A stretch of 64,000 nt of DNA from Ricordea florida (taxonomy: Eukaryota > Cnidaria > Anthozoa > Corallimorpharia > Ricordeidae), in contig OX453281.1 in assembly GCA_949710005.1 (NCBI GenBank), forward strand, positions 19,385,061-19,449,060, read 5' to 3'. Positions 54,765-64,000 of the stretch are shown here, piece by piece. A program made the position numbers and the translations under genes. The notes under the pieces were generated by a model, which was not told the origin of the DNA, did not search any database, and saw only the letters and a list, made by a program, of their open reading frames with translations. Every line of letters starts with the position of its first letter. Within the stretch, counting starts at the first letter, position 1.

Positions 54765-54802
54765 TGGTCTATAGCTCCATCGCGAAAAAAGCTATTGCGG
54801 TC

Positions 54803-55195
54803 TCACAACCATCGGCTAGCAGCATACCCAATGGCGAGCATCCCACCCCCTACATAGGCCAATTCACCTGTTCGTTGGGAACTCGAAGGACGGTAATAAT
54901 CGCTCCATTGCGGGGCGTCGTGGTCATCAACCGCTGTGGGACGACGATGGGTTTTAGCGTACAGGTCGAGAGCGCGGTTCGTTGCGGCTGTGTCTTGGTC
55001 AGCTCTATTGCGCAGGCGTTCCTGAAAGGCAGCCCAGTCAGCCTGGTACTTCTCCAAGGCTTTGTCGTGGCGCTTCCGCTCAGCCGCCATTGCATCGGGA
55101 CCTTTCCCAGAAAGCGCCCGAGCGAGATACGAACCACCAACGAAGGCTGTAGCGTTTAAGATAGCCCCACCCACCATAACTGCTATGCTTACCAT
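54803..55195 (-). CDS. 130-aa membrane protein of Polinton, unknown
   Basis: Begins with a hydrophobic Gly/Ala-rich segment (residues 3-26, VSIAVMVGGAILNATAFVGG). A charged helix follows (37-63, rich in Glu/Lys/Arg), then a second hydrophobic stretch (110-127). Starts 2 bases after the stop of the 71-aa ORF and ends 38 bases before the integrase start, so it is part of a packed unit. I believe similar small proteins occur beside cnidarian Polinton genes, without known function. Possibly a virion or membrane-active protein. Confidence 0.7.
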   Translation of the reverse strand: MVSIAVMVGGAILNATAFVGGSYLARALSGKGPDAMAAERKRHDKALEKYQADWAAFQERLRNRADQDTAATNRALDLYAKTHRRPTAVDDHDAPQWSDYYRPSSSQRTGELAYVGGGMLAIGYAASRWL

Positions 55196-55197
55196 CT

Positions 55198-55413
55198 CTA
55201 CTCAGTTGGGATTATCTTTTTATCAACTAAGTATTGTCTAGCTGCTACCGCTCCTGAGAGAACTGCAACCCACTTCGCGTAGTTTTCAATCGACGAGGAA
55301 GGGTCCGAGATCATAGGCGTTTTGAGAACTTTTTTCCCCAACCAACCAATACCTGCAGCAATGCCTGTCAGAGTTACCGCTTCGACAACAGTGGAGACGA
55401 CTTTGTTGTCCAT
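55198..55413 (-). CDS. 71-aa membrane protein of Polinton, unknown
   Basis: ATG 55413 was chosen because the open frame upstream reads antisense to the next gene. Two hydrophobic helices (about 8-27, VSTVVEAVTLTGIAAGIGWL, and about 46-60) are separated by a short polar loop, giving a hairpin topology. C-terminus is basic then acidic. Function unknown; lysin- or holin-like roles are only speculation from size and topology. Confidence 0.65.
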   Translation of the reverse strand: MDNKVVSTVVEAVTLTGIAAGIGWLGKKVLKTPMISDPSSSIENYAKWVAVLSGAVAARQYLVDKKIIPTE

Positions 55414-55465
55414 CGAGTCTATATCTAGCCAAAATTTATTCCATAATTGTACGAGAGGGTGTTGG

Positions 55466-55870
55466 CTAATGCGGCGGATGCTCTGGAAGAGCACCGAAGG
55501 CTTGCTGTCCCTCCGAATGGGCACGACGCTCCCGCGGCGAGCTTCCAGCGTGGGACACAGCCAGTGCGTCGTAGACTCGCATACTCGGCTGCTGCTGCTT
55601 CTGTTGCGCGAGATACAGACTATACAGACTGGCCAAGAGACTCCCTGCAGCAATCAGGAGCCCCCAATTGACAGAGCTCCAGCTTGTCGTAGCTCGGTGT
55701 GATTCCTCGCGCTCGCTATCTCTCTCGCGGTCCTGCTCTCGAGCCAGAGCTTGTCGAGCTGTTTTGTTTCTAGCCGCGAGGGCACGACCAGCTGCGACCT
55801 TCTTAGGATTCTTGTGTTTAGTCGGTTCTCGGGGAGCAGACGGTGCTGTAATACGATCTTCTTCTTCCAT
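55466..55870 (-). CDS. 134-aa basic protein with one membrane segment
   Basis: Starts MEEEDRITAPSAP, then a Lys/Arg/Ala-rich stretch (20-58), one hydrophobic helix (67-88, WSSVNWGLLIAAGSLLASLY) and a Gln-rich link. The last 35 residues lie partly in a 61-bp inverted repeat (55519-55579), so the natural C-terminus may have been altered. The basic N-terminus plus membrane helix suggests a DNA- or membrane-associated structural protein, by inference only. Confidence 0.65.
   Translation of the reverse strand: MEEEDRITAPSAPREPTKHKNPKKVAAGRALAARNKTARQALAREQDRERDSEREESHRATTSWSSVNWGLLIAAGSLLASLYSLYLAQQKQQQPSMRVYDALAVSHAGSSPRERRAHSEGQQAFGALPEHPPH
55519..55579. repeat. 61-bp inverted repeat, left copy
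   Basis: Reverse complement of 55986-56046 with one mismatch, spanning gcgagcttccagcgtgggac. Confidence 0.95.
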
Positions 55871-55909
55871 CCCTTTCAGGCAAGATACTATACAAATATC
55901 AAAACAATT

Positions 55910-55979
55910 GCTAGCATCTGCCAGCAAACCTACTAGCATCTGCTAGCATCTGCCAGCAAACCTACTAGCATCTGCTAGC
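55910..55979. repeat. 32-bp direct repeat, two copies
   Basis: gctagcatctgccagcaaac plus ctactagcatct, twice, then gctagcag. Lies in the gap between two Polinton ORFs. Confidence 0.95.
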
Positions 55980-55985
55980 AGTCTT

Positions 55986-56046
55986 CGAGTCTACGACGCA
56001 CTGGCTGTGTCCCACGCTGGAAGCTCGCCGCGGGAGCGTTGTGCCC
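55986..56046. repeat. 61-bp inverted repeat, right copy
   Basis: Partner of 55519-55579. Here it forms the last codons of the 204-aa ORF. Confidence 0.95.
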
Positions 56047-56605
56047 GCTCTCCTACGGAGTCATCTGGGGTTGCGACCGTCGAGCCTCCGGTGCTGCGCG
56101 TCGGTAGACCGTCGCAGAGTCTATCGACGCAGAGCGCAGACTCTGTGTGGCAGCCTACATGGGCCAGAGCAGCCATTAGCGCCACCAAGTGGCCTCCGCG
56201 GACCGCGATCCAACCCGCCCCATAGCTTAACTCACGCCTGATCAGGGCATCCTGCTGGAGGTCTTTTAACAGCGCCTGCTCGGAATCCAGCTGCTTACCT
56301 ACGGCTCCCAACACACGGCTTACCACCTTGCACGCGACCTTTAAGAAGCCGCTAGAGAGACTGCGCTCGACCTGCTTTCCGAGGGTCGTCTGGTAACGAA
56401 GATGGAGCGAAGCAACCTCCTTCATCGAGAGCTTGTGGACGTCGCCCAGCGACAGCTCCTTCCCCAAGTACTCCTTGGTATTGCCTGCGGCTGCCAGAAT
56501 AGCAAGTGCCTCCCGTTCTTCCCGACAGTCGTCTACAGCGGCGTACGAGGTGATTCCTTCCTCGCGGAGAATTTCATCCAGCACGTTTCCTTCGGTTTCA
56601 GCCAT
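55991..56605 (-). CDS. 204-aa Polinton protein, unknown
   Basis: ATG 56605 is 3 bases after the ATPase stop codon. N-terminal half is helical and charged (EEREALAILAAAG, YLGKELSLGDVHKLSMKEV). A mildly hydrophobic segment lies at about 128-150. The last 14 residues fall in the 61-bp inverted repeat and the final 50 are low-complexity, unlike the rest, so the C-terminus may be secondary. Function unknown. Confidence 0.65.
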   Translation of the reverse strand: MAETEGNVLDEILREEGITSYAAVDDCREEREALAILAAAGNTKEYLGKELSLGDVHKLSMKEVASLHLRYQTTLGKQVERSLSSGFLKVACKVVSRVLGAVGKQLDSEQALLKDLQQDALIRRELSYGAGWIAVRGGHLVALMAALAHVGCHTESALCVDRLCDGLPTRSTGGSTVATPDDSVGERAQRSRGELPAWDTASAS

Positions 56606-56608
56606 TTT

Positions 56609-56882
56609 CTATATATCTGCCGAAACAATTTTGCTAGGAGCTGGGATTTCCAACACGATATCGAATGGATGGCGGAGACGGAAGCAAAGTCTGGCGTACT
56701 GATGCTCCTTGAGCGCGGATAGCATTTGGTGGCGCTCCTCCTTGTGATGTCCTACCCCGTAGTTTTCCCAAAGTATTTTCCCATCGAGCTCGCTCGGACT
56801 GTAAAAAGTCAACGTCGCGGCTACGTTCTCCCGGAAGGCTTTTGCCACGCTCGTGTACTGTTGGGTCAGGAGCCAAACTGAA
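56609..56882 (-). pseudogene. Packaging ATPase (FtsK/HerA type), C-terminal fragment
   Basis: Open frame entering from the right reads VWLLTQQYTSVAKAFRENVA, then VGHHKEERHQM and RLCFRLRHPFDIVLEIP, ending at 56609. The TQQ..S block followed by FRENV and a late LRHP matches the C-terminal region of A32/FtsK-like ATPases of Polintons. Walker A and B are missing because repeat X begins at 56883. About 91 codons remain. No ATG in this frame, so it is not expressible as is. Confidence 0.7.
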
Positions 56883-59222
56883 CTAGAAATACGACTCCCA
56901 CAAAAACCTCGCGAAGCTAGTTTTTGTAGAAGTCACAATGCTATTATATTTTATTCTTTATTTTTTTTTATATTTCATATTTTATTTTTTATATCAGTGT
57001 AATCCCCATTATTTTATTTCTTATGCTGTGTTTGGTACACAATTAGTGACACCTGGTTCAAATTACATGATCAGTATACCGCTCAACACAGTGCTTAAAA
57101 ATTGACCTTCATTTAACTCTTTCACTGGCCCTGAGATTGCACCAGAGGGAATAGAAGTAAAATTATTTATTATCTTGACAGGGAATACAGAGTCGATGAA
57201 GTGTCACAATATTCACTTGTAACACAAATTGAAAATGATTGTAAATCTTTTGCAGGTGAAATCTTGAAGAGTTGATATGAATGCTTGTGTTTACCACGGT
57301 GTAAAAACCTGGTTTTTTTCTTTAGTTTTATTTTCTTAGTCTCTACTGCTTTGTCTTCTTTGTTGTACATCACTTTTAAACACAAGGTGTTCTTAGACTG
57401 AGGATGAGTTGAATGCTCCAATTATTTTTTGTTTATGTTTTTTGGTTATAATTGCATGAGATTCATTGTAAGAAGAATCTTCTTATTAGATATTTTATTG
57501 TCTACTGCAGTCATTATTTCATTCCCGGGTAACCACAATTGAGAGCATTATGAATAGTGCATGTTTTAATTTGTGTACTCTTTTCGGTTGCAATGGTACC
57601 CCCAGTGGTAGATAGAAAAATTCCTCTTCCCTCAAAGGAGATGCCATATCAACAGAAGTGTGAGTCATTAGTCATTACATAAAGTCATTACATAAAAAAA
57701 ATTGGGGGTAAAACAATTGGATTCTACAAAAACTTTGAATAAAGGTTTGGTAATAGTGAGTGCCGACTGTATAGTTTGTGGTTGTGCTATTTTTAGGTCA
57801 TATCATAAAAACAATACATGTAAGAATGAGTTATTGAAATCTTAATAATATGTTTAAAAAGATTGCTGCACTGCGTACTCCTGCAAAAAAATAATGTGAA
57901 ATCAACATCAATCAGTCAAAAGTATATACCACATGAAAGTTTAATTGTGCTGTTACAGAAACAGGCAAAATATCCATACCCAACCACAGAAGATTATATT
58001 ATTTTGAATATATGAAAATTTCTATTATAAAAAACTGCAGAAGAAAGATTTAATATAAGGATGGTATTTCATCGAAAACGTCATGGCAGCCAGAGGTATT
58101 GAACTGTAACCAATGACATATAGTAACGAGAAGAACTATAATTATATTATTATCATTATTATTATCATTACTATTATTATTACTGGTATTGATATTATTA
58201 TTATTGTTACATTTTTTTATGTTAAACATAATATATTCTTATGGGGTGGGATGCATGTCTTAATCTTGGTAAAGGTATTGTTACTCTACTACTACAAGCA
58301 ATACAAAAATCTTCTTAATAGGCTTTCCATCAGAGGTTGGTAGTAATCAAAACAGCTCCAAACAACACCATTTCTTCTTAAAGGCTTAGAATCTAGTGCA
58401 GTCATTTGTCTATAAAGTTTGTGTGGAAAATCATTATTGAAAGCATAGGGCATTTAGGAAACTTGAAACACTTGTTACTACATACAGCACACTTGCAATA
58501 AATATATGAGAAAGATCATAAACATTTTGGCATTACAAAATTTATTTTCTTCTTTATAAAGTTTTTCCAATGTAAAAGGTTAATTGCATGTTATGGTTGT
58601 TATGAAATATTGATATTTGAGATCATAAAAATAAAGTAAACAGCAGAAAGTAACAAAGTTAATATGTTATGTCTAACTTTGCAAATTAAGGCTTGAATTA
58701 ACATTTCATTTGTGGAAAAAGGGCAGGGGTTCTAGATAGCAATATTATAAGGAGGGGGGAGGGGGGTCATTGAACCCTAAGGTAAAACTGACCCATTGTG
58801 AAAAAGCTATGAAACTTGTTGTCTCTACGCAATGTTATTAAAACCTTTCAATCAGAGAATACATATATATATATACATAACAAAGAGAAATACTACTTAA
58901 AATTTCAGTAATCACATTTGCTTTATTTTGAAATGATCGCATTGATCACTGATAATATTACAGAACCAGTACTTTATAGTGACACAGGGTATATATTCTG
59001 TTGAAAATGTTTAACATAACTGCTAGATCAAGAAAACTTACAATATTTTCACTGTTGCAATGATATCAGATCACATCGTTATAAATGATTGCTATAACAA
59101 CTGCAACTCTCTGTGTTGGGAATTACTTCAAAATGGAAACGCTATCGTTTTATTATGAAAAATACCTACTTACATTCTCTTGTAATCTGTTGGTCGTCTT
59201 CCGATTCCGTTTTTAGACTAAT
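56883..59222 (+). repeat. Repeat X, copy A (2.3 kb, AT-rich)
   Basis: Begins ctagaaatacgactcccaca, then aacctcgcgaagctag. Ends tccgtttttagactaat. Matched in reverse by 59902-62179 and directly by 62806-64000. Short frames inside are conserved among copies but low-complexity and not convincing genes. Includes an att microsatellite at 58138-58205. Confidence 0.92.
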
Positions 59223-59331
59223 TCCTCGCGAAGCGAGGCCGAAGGCCGAGCGTAGCGAGGTTACTAATCGTGTCGGTTTCGGTCAGACCACGTGGCTCGC
59301 AAGCCCGAGTAAATCGAGCCGAGAGTTTTTA

Positions 59332-59360
<29 letters not shown>
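59223..59360. other. Linker with GC-rich palindrome and (AT)n
   Basis: cctcgcgaagcgaggccgaa and gccgagcgtagcgagg, then tatatatat at 59330-59362. Present only here. Confidence 0.7.
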
Positions 59361-59364
<4 letters not shown>

Positions 59365-59901
59365 CTATATTTTAAAGGTGTCCGTTCGCAGGCCAGGTTA
59401 CCTGGCAATAGTAGCGCACTTGAGAACTGCTGAACTTCCGCCATTGAGAATTCGGTGATGCCTTTTTGAAGGTAATGTAAATTTTGTGGAAACCGATTTC
59501 ACTCGTCCTGGAAGTACATCCCAGCAAGATGATCTCCGAGATATTCAAGAAAGATTAGCCCGAGATCGTCGCCGAGTAAGTTCGAATACCGTGAAAATCA
59601 AAGCACGAGCACGACTCAAAGCAGGGATAGAGAAACGACAGCAGGGAGAATAACAACAGAAATCGCAGCAAAGATAACAACCGCTCGCTCCAGAAAAAGG
59701 CAAACGAAACAGCAGGGAAAAGGACCAGGAATATAACCAAGTTAGTTTTGAATTTGAATGTGTTATTGATAGAAATACAGGACATGAGTGAACGATTATA
59801 TAACGAAATATATTGGCGTACTAAATTTGGCAAAACGACTTAGAAGGGAAACCGAGTAGGAACGACTTCAACGATTGAAGATGTCTCTGGAAAATAATTC
59901 T
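59361..59901 (+). repeat. Repeat Y, copy 1 (541 bp)
   Basis: Inverted partner at 62180-62720. Contains an exon-like stretch (DDLRDIQERLARDRRR before gtaagt at 59576) and, across its junction with X, an ATG (59881) followed by SLENNSISLKTESEDDQQ and a gtaagt donor. Possibly gene-derived, not identified. Confidence 0.85.
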
Positions 59902-62179
59902 ATTAGTCTAAAAACGGAATCGGAAGACGACCAACAGATTACAAAAGAATGTAAGTTGATATTTGTCATAATAAAACGATAGCGTTTCCATTTTGAAGAA
60001 ATTCCCAACACAGAGAGTTGCAGTTGTTATAGCAATCATTTATAACGATGTGATCTGATATCATTGCAATAGTGAAAATATTGTAAATTTTCTTGATCTA
60101 GCAGTTGTGTTTAGAATTTTCAACAGAACATATACCCAGTGTCACTATAAAGTACTGGTTCTGCAATTTTATCAGTGATCAATGCCATCATTTGAGAATA
60201 AAGCAAATGTTATTACTTACTTCTGAGTAGTATTTCTCTTTGCTATATATATATATGTATGTATTCTCTGATTGAAAGGTTTCAATAATATTGCATAGAG
60301 ACAACAAGTTTCATAGCCTTTTCACAATGGGTAAGTTTTACCTTAGAGTTCAATGACCCCCCTGATAATATTGCTATCTAGAACCCTTTTCCCACAAATG
60401 AAATGCTAATTCAAGCCTTCATTTGCAAAGTTAGACATAACATGTTAACCTTGTTACTTTCTGCTGTTTACTTCATTTTTATGATGTCAAATATCAATCT
60501 TTAATAACAACCACAACATACAGTTAATCTTTTACATTGAAAGAACTTTATAAAGAAGAAAATAAATTTTGTCATGCCAAAATGTTTATAATCTTTCTCA
60601 TATATTCATTGCAAGTGTGATGTATGTAGTAACAAGTGTTTCAAGTTTCCTAAATGCCCTAAAGTATGCTTTCAATAATGATTTTCCACACAAACTTTAT
60701 AGAAAAATGACTGCACTAGATTCTAAGCATTAAAGAAGAAATGGTATTGTTTGGAGCTATTTTGATTACTACCACCTCTGATTGAAAGCCTATTAAGAAG
60801 ATTTTGGTATTGCTTGTAATAGAAGAGTAACAATACCTTTACCAAGATTAGGACATGCATCCCACCCCATAAACATATATTATGTTTAACATAACAAATA
60901 TAACAATAATAATATCAATACCAGTAATAATACTAATAGTAATAATAATAATAATAGTTTGTCTTGTTACTATATGTCATTGGTTACAAGTTCAATACCT
61001 CTGGCTGCCATGACTTTTTCGATGAAATACCATCCTTAAAATAAATCTTTCTTCTGCAGTTTTTATAATAGAAATTTTCATATATTCAAATAATATACTA
61101 TTCTCTGGTTGGGTATGGATATTTTGCATGTTTCTGTAACAGCAAAATTAACTGAACTTTCATGTGGTATATACTTGTGACTGATAGATGTTGATTTCAC
61201 ATTATATTCTTATAGGAGTACATAGCGCAGCAATCTTTTTCAACATGTTAAGATTTCAATAACTCTTTCTTACATGTATTGTTTTTATGATATGACCTAA
61301 AAATAGCACAACCACATACTATACAGTTGGCACTCACTATTACCAAACCTCTATTCAAAGTTTTTGTAGAATCCATCTGTTTTACCCCCATTTTTTATGT
61401 AATGACATTGTATCTCACACTTCTGTTGACATGGCATCTCTTTTGAGGGAAGAGGAATTTTTCTATCTACCACTAGGGGTACCATTGCAACTGAAGAGAG
61501 TACACAAATTGAAACATGCACTATTCATAATGCTCTCAATTGTGGTTACCTGGGAATGAAATAATGACTGCAGTAGACAATAAAATATCTAATCAGAAGA
61601 TTCTTCTTACAATGAATCTCATGCAATTATTAGAAAAAAACATAAACAAAAAATAATTGGAGCATTCAACTCATCCTCGGTGTAAGAACATATTGTGTTT
61701 AAAAGTGATGTACAGCAAAGAAGACAAAGGAGTAGAGACTAAGAAAATACAACTCCAAAAAAAACCCAGGTTTTTACACCCGGTGGTAAACACAAGCATT
61801 CATATCAACTCTTCAAGATTTCACCTTCAAAATATTTACAATAATTTTCAATTTGTGTTAACTGAATATTATTGTGATACTTCATTGACTCTGTATTCCC
61901 TGTCAAGAAAACAAATAATTTTACTTCTATTCCCTCTCCTGCAATCTCAGTGGCAGTGAAAGAGCTAAATGAAGGTCAATTTTTAAGCCTTGTGCTGAGC
62001 GGTATACTGATCATGTAATTTGCACCAGGTGTCACTAATTGTGTACCAAACACAGCATAACAAATTAAATAATGGGGATTATGCTGATATAAAAAATAAA
62101 ATATAAAATAAAATATAAAAGTATTGTGACTTATTCAAAAACTAGCTTCGCGAGGTTTTTGCGAGAGTCGTATTTCTAG
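59902..62179 (-). repeat. Repeat X, copy B (inverted)
   Basis: Reverse complement of copy A with scattered differences and small indels. Ends attagtctaaaaacgg (left) and gtatttctag (right). Confidence 0.92.
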
Positions 62180-62720
62180 TAGAATTATTTTCCAGAGACA
62201 TCTCCAATCCTTGAAGGCGTTCTTACTAGGTGTCATTTTGCTAAATGTAGTACGCCAATATATTTCGTTATGTAATCGTTCACTCATGTCCTGTATTTAT
62301 ATCAATAACACATTCAAATTCAAAACTAACTTGATTGAATTCCTGGTCCTTTTCCCTGCTGTTTCGTTTGCCTTTTTCTGGAGCGAGCAGTTGTTGTCTT
62401 GGCTGCGATGTCTGTTGTTATTCTCCCTGCTGTTGTTTCTCTATCCCTGCTTTGCGTCGTGCTTTCCTTGTGTTGATTTTCACGGTATTCGAACTTACTC
62501 GGCGACGATCTCGAGCTACTCTTTCTTGAATATCTCGGAGATCACCTTGCTGGGATGTACATCCAAGACGAGTGAAATTGGTTCCACAAAATTTACATTA
62601 AATTTACTTTCAAAAAGGCATCACCGAACTCCCAATGGCGGAAATTCAACAGTTCTCAAGCACTCTACTATTGCCAGGTAACCTGGCCTGCGAACGGACA
62701 CCTTTAAAATATAGATATTT
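62180..62720 (-). repeat. Repeat Y, copy 2 (inverted)
   Basis: Starts tagaattattttccagagac and ends acacctttaaaatatagata, the inverse of copy 1. Confidence 0.85.
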
Positions 62721-62805
62721 AGCAATTATTCCACGAAATCGAGTCGTATATGAGCTAATAGCCAACGAGGCGCGTGGCGCCGAGTTGGCTATAGCTCATA
62801 TACGA
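62721..62805. repeat. Short palindrome between Y and X
   Basis: gtcgtatatgagctaatagc / gctatagctcatatacgac around ggcgcgtggcgcc. Confidence 0.85.
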
Positions 62806-64000
62806 CTAGAAATACGACTCCCGCAAAAACCTCGCGAAGCTAGTTTTTGAAGAAGTCACAATGCTTTTATATTTTATTTTATATTTTTTATATCAGCGTA
62901 ATCCCCATTATTTTATTTGTTATGCTATGTTTGGTACAAAATTAGTGACACCTGGTGAAAATTACATGACCAGTATACCGGTCAACACAGTGCTTAAAAA
63001 TTGACCTTCATTTAGTTCTTTCACTGCCACTGAGATTGCACCAGAGGGAATAGAAGTAAAATTATTTATTATCTTCACTGGGAATACAGAGTCGATGAAT
63101 TACCACAATAATATTCACTTAACACAAATTGAAAATGATTGTAAATCTTTTGCAGGTGAAATCTTGAAGAGTTGATATGAATGCTTGTGTTTACCATGGT
63201 GTAAAAACCTGTTTTTTTTAGTTTTATTTTCTTAGTCTCTACTGCTTTGTCTCCTTTGTTGTACATCCCTTTTAAACACAATATGTTCTTACACTGAGGA
63301 TGAGTTGAATGCTCCAATTATTTTTTGTTTATGTTTTTTGGTTATAATTGGATGAGGTTCATTGTAAGAAGAATCTTCTGATTAGATATTTTATTGTCTA
63401 CTGCAGTCATTATTTCATTCCTAGGTAACCACAATTGACAGCATTATGAATAGTGCATGTTTCAATTTGTGCACTCTCTTCAGTTGCAATGGTACTCTCA
63501 GTGGTAGATAAGAAAATTCCTCTTCCCTCAAAAGAGATGCCATATCAACAGAAGTGTGAGATACAATGTCATTACATAAAAAATGGGGATAAAACAATTG
63601 GATTCTACAACAACTTTGAATAAAGGTTTGGTAATAGTGAGTGCCGACTGTATAGTATGTGTTTGTTCTATTTTTAGGTCATATCATAAAAACAATACAT
63701 GAAATAAAGAGTTATTGAAATCTTAATATGTTGAAAAAGATTGCTGCACTGCGTACTCCTGTAGAAAAATAATGTGAAATCGACATCAATCAGTTAAAAG
63801 TATATACCACATGAAAGTTTAATTGTGCTGTTACAGAAACAGGCAAAATATCCATACCCAACAAGAGAAGGTTATATTATTTTGAATATATGCAAATTTC
63901 TATTATAAAAACTGCAGAAGAAAGATTTAATATAAGGATGGCATTTCATCGAAAAAGTCATGGCAGCCAGAGGTATTGAACTGTAACCAATGACATATAG
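62806..64000 (+). repeat. Repeat X, copy C (direct, cut by window end)
   Basis: Same start as copy A (ctagaaatacgactcccgca). Continues in register to the last base shown. Confidence 0.92.

Larger units (their letters stand above)
48960..56882. mobile_element. Partial Polinton/Maverick element
   Basis: A GC-rich, intron-poor block between AT-rich flanks, with a Polinton gene set: protein-primed family B polymerase (+), RVE integrase (-), the end of a packaging-type ATPase (-) and small ORFs. Genes are separated by 2-130 bases. Left edge is uncertain: no terminal repeat was recognised because the right end is not in the window. A cgaagatgacc triplet repeat at 49014-49047 may be near it. Major and minor capsid genes and the maturation protease are absent. 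Breakpoint at 56882/56883. Confidence 0.88.

Noticed and set aside
54524..55159. 211-codon + strand frame across the integrase start and small ORFs
   Set aside because: Antisense to better supported packed genes; Ser/Arg/Pro-rich composition typical of a GC shadow.
55910..55979. CRISPR-like array
   Set aside because: Only two 32-base units without spacers, in a eukaryotic element; a simple direct duplication.
57170..57421. Short frame repeated in all X copies (starts MEHSTHP)
   Set aside because: Conserved only because the repeats are similar; lysine-rich and AT-driven, with frame differences among copies.
62211..62681. 156-codon Phe/Leu-rich frame in repeat Y
   Set aside because: The inverted copy Y1 keeps only part of it (92 codons); the opposite strand shows exon-like signals instead. 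Kept as an unresolved repeat.

Overview
The window looks like nuclear DNA of an anthozoan cnidarian, most likely a stony coral. This is an inference from three things: a fibrillar collagen gene with a compact cnidarian-style C-propeptide, long AT-rich introns full of foldback transposons and tRNA-derived SINEs, and a Polinton/Maverick element. No ribosomal RNA or convincing functional tRNA gene was seen.

Region 1 (1-41950, + strand) is the 3' half of one gene, a fibrillar (clade A/B/C-type) collagen. I placed 39 exons by reading Gly-X-Y codons between AG/GT splice sites. There is one partial exon at the left edge, then 26 consecutive 54-bp exons, then four 18-bp microexons, a 33-bp exon that closes the helix, a short telopeptide with an RRRKR furin-type site, and five exons encoding a COLFI C-propeptide that ends in GPVCFQ. 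A stop codon and an AATAAA signal follow. The N-terminal half lies left of the window. The introns hold many mobile elements: a 1.98-kb element with a TTAA duplication and a remnant transposase-like exon, a second TTAA element nested in another MITE, two full copies of a tRNA-SINE, CR1/L2-like LINE scraps, and satellites, one of which recurs in four introns.

Region 2 (41951-48950) is gene-poor. It holds a decayed C-type-lectin exon (antisense), foldback MITEs, a 185-codon zinc-ribbon reading frame with a domain I associate with G2E3-like proteins of fish and cnidarians, and a set of tentative downstream exons.

Region 3 (about 48960-56882) is a GC-rich, densely packed partial Polinton. On the + strand are an acidic 113-aa ORF and an intact 1339-aa protein-primed family B DNA polymerase. 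Convergent on the - strand, in order of transcription, are the C-terminal end of a packaging-type ATPase, four small ORFs (204, 134, 71 and 130 aa, at least three with predicted membrane segments) and an RVE integrase. The polymerase and integrase overlap tail to tail. No capsid or protease genes are present. The ATPase is cut at 56882/56883, where a repeat begins.

Region 4 (56883-64000) is built from two repeat modules. X (about 2.3 kb, AT-rich) occurs as X(+), X(-) and a third X(+) copy that runs off the window. Y (about 541 bp) occurs as an inverted pair flanking the middle X. Together they form nested large palindromes. X has no clear coding capacity. The rest of the Polinton may lie beyond this block or may have been lost.
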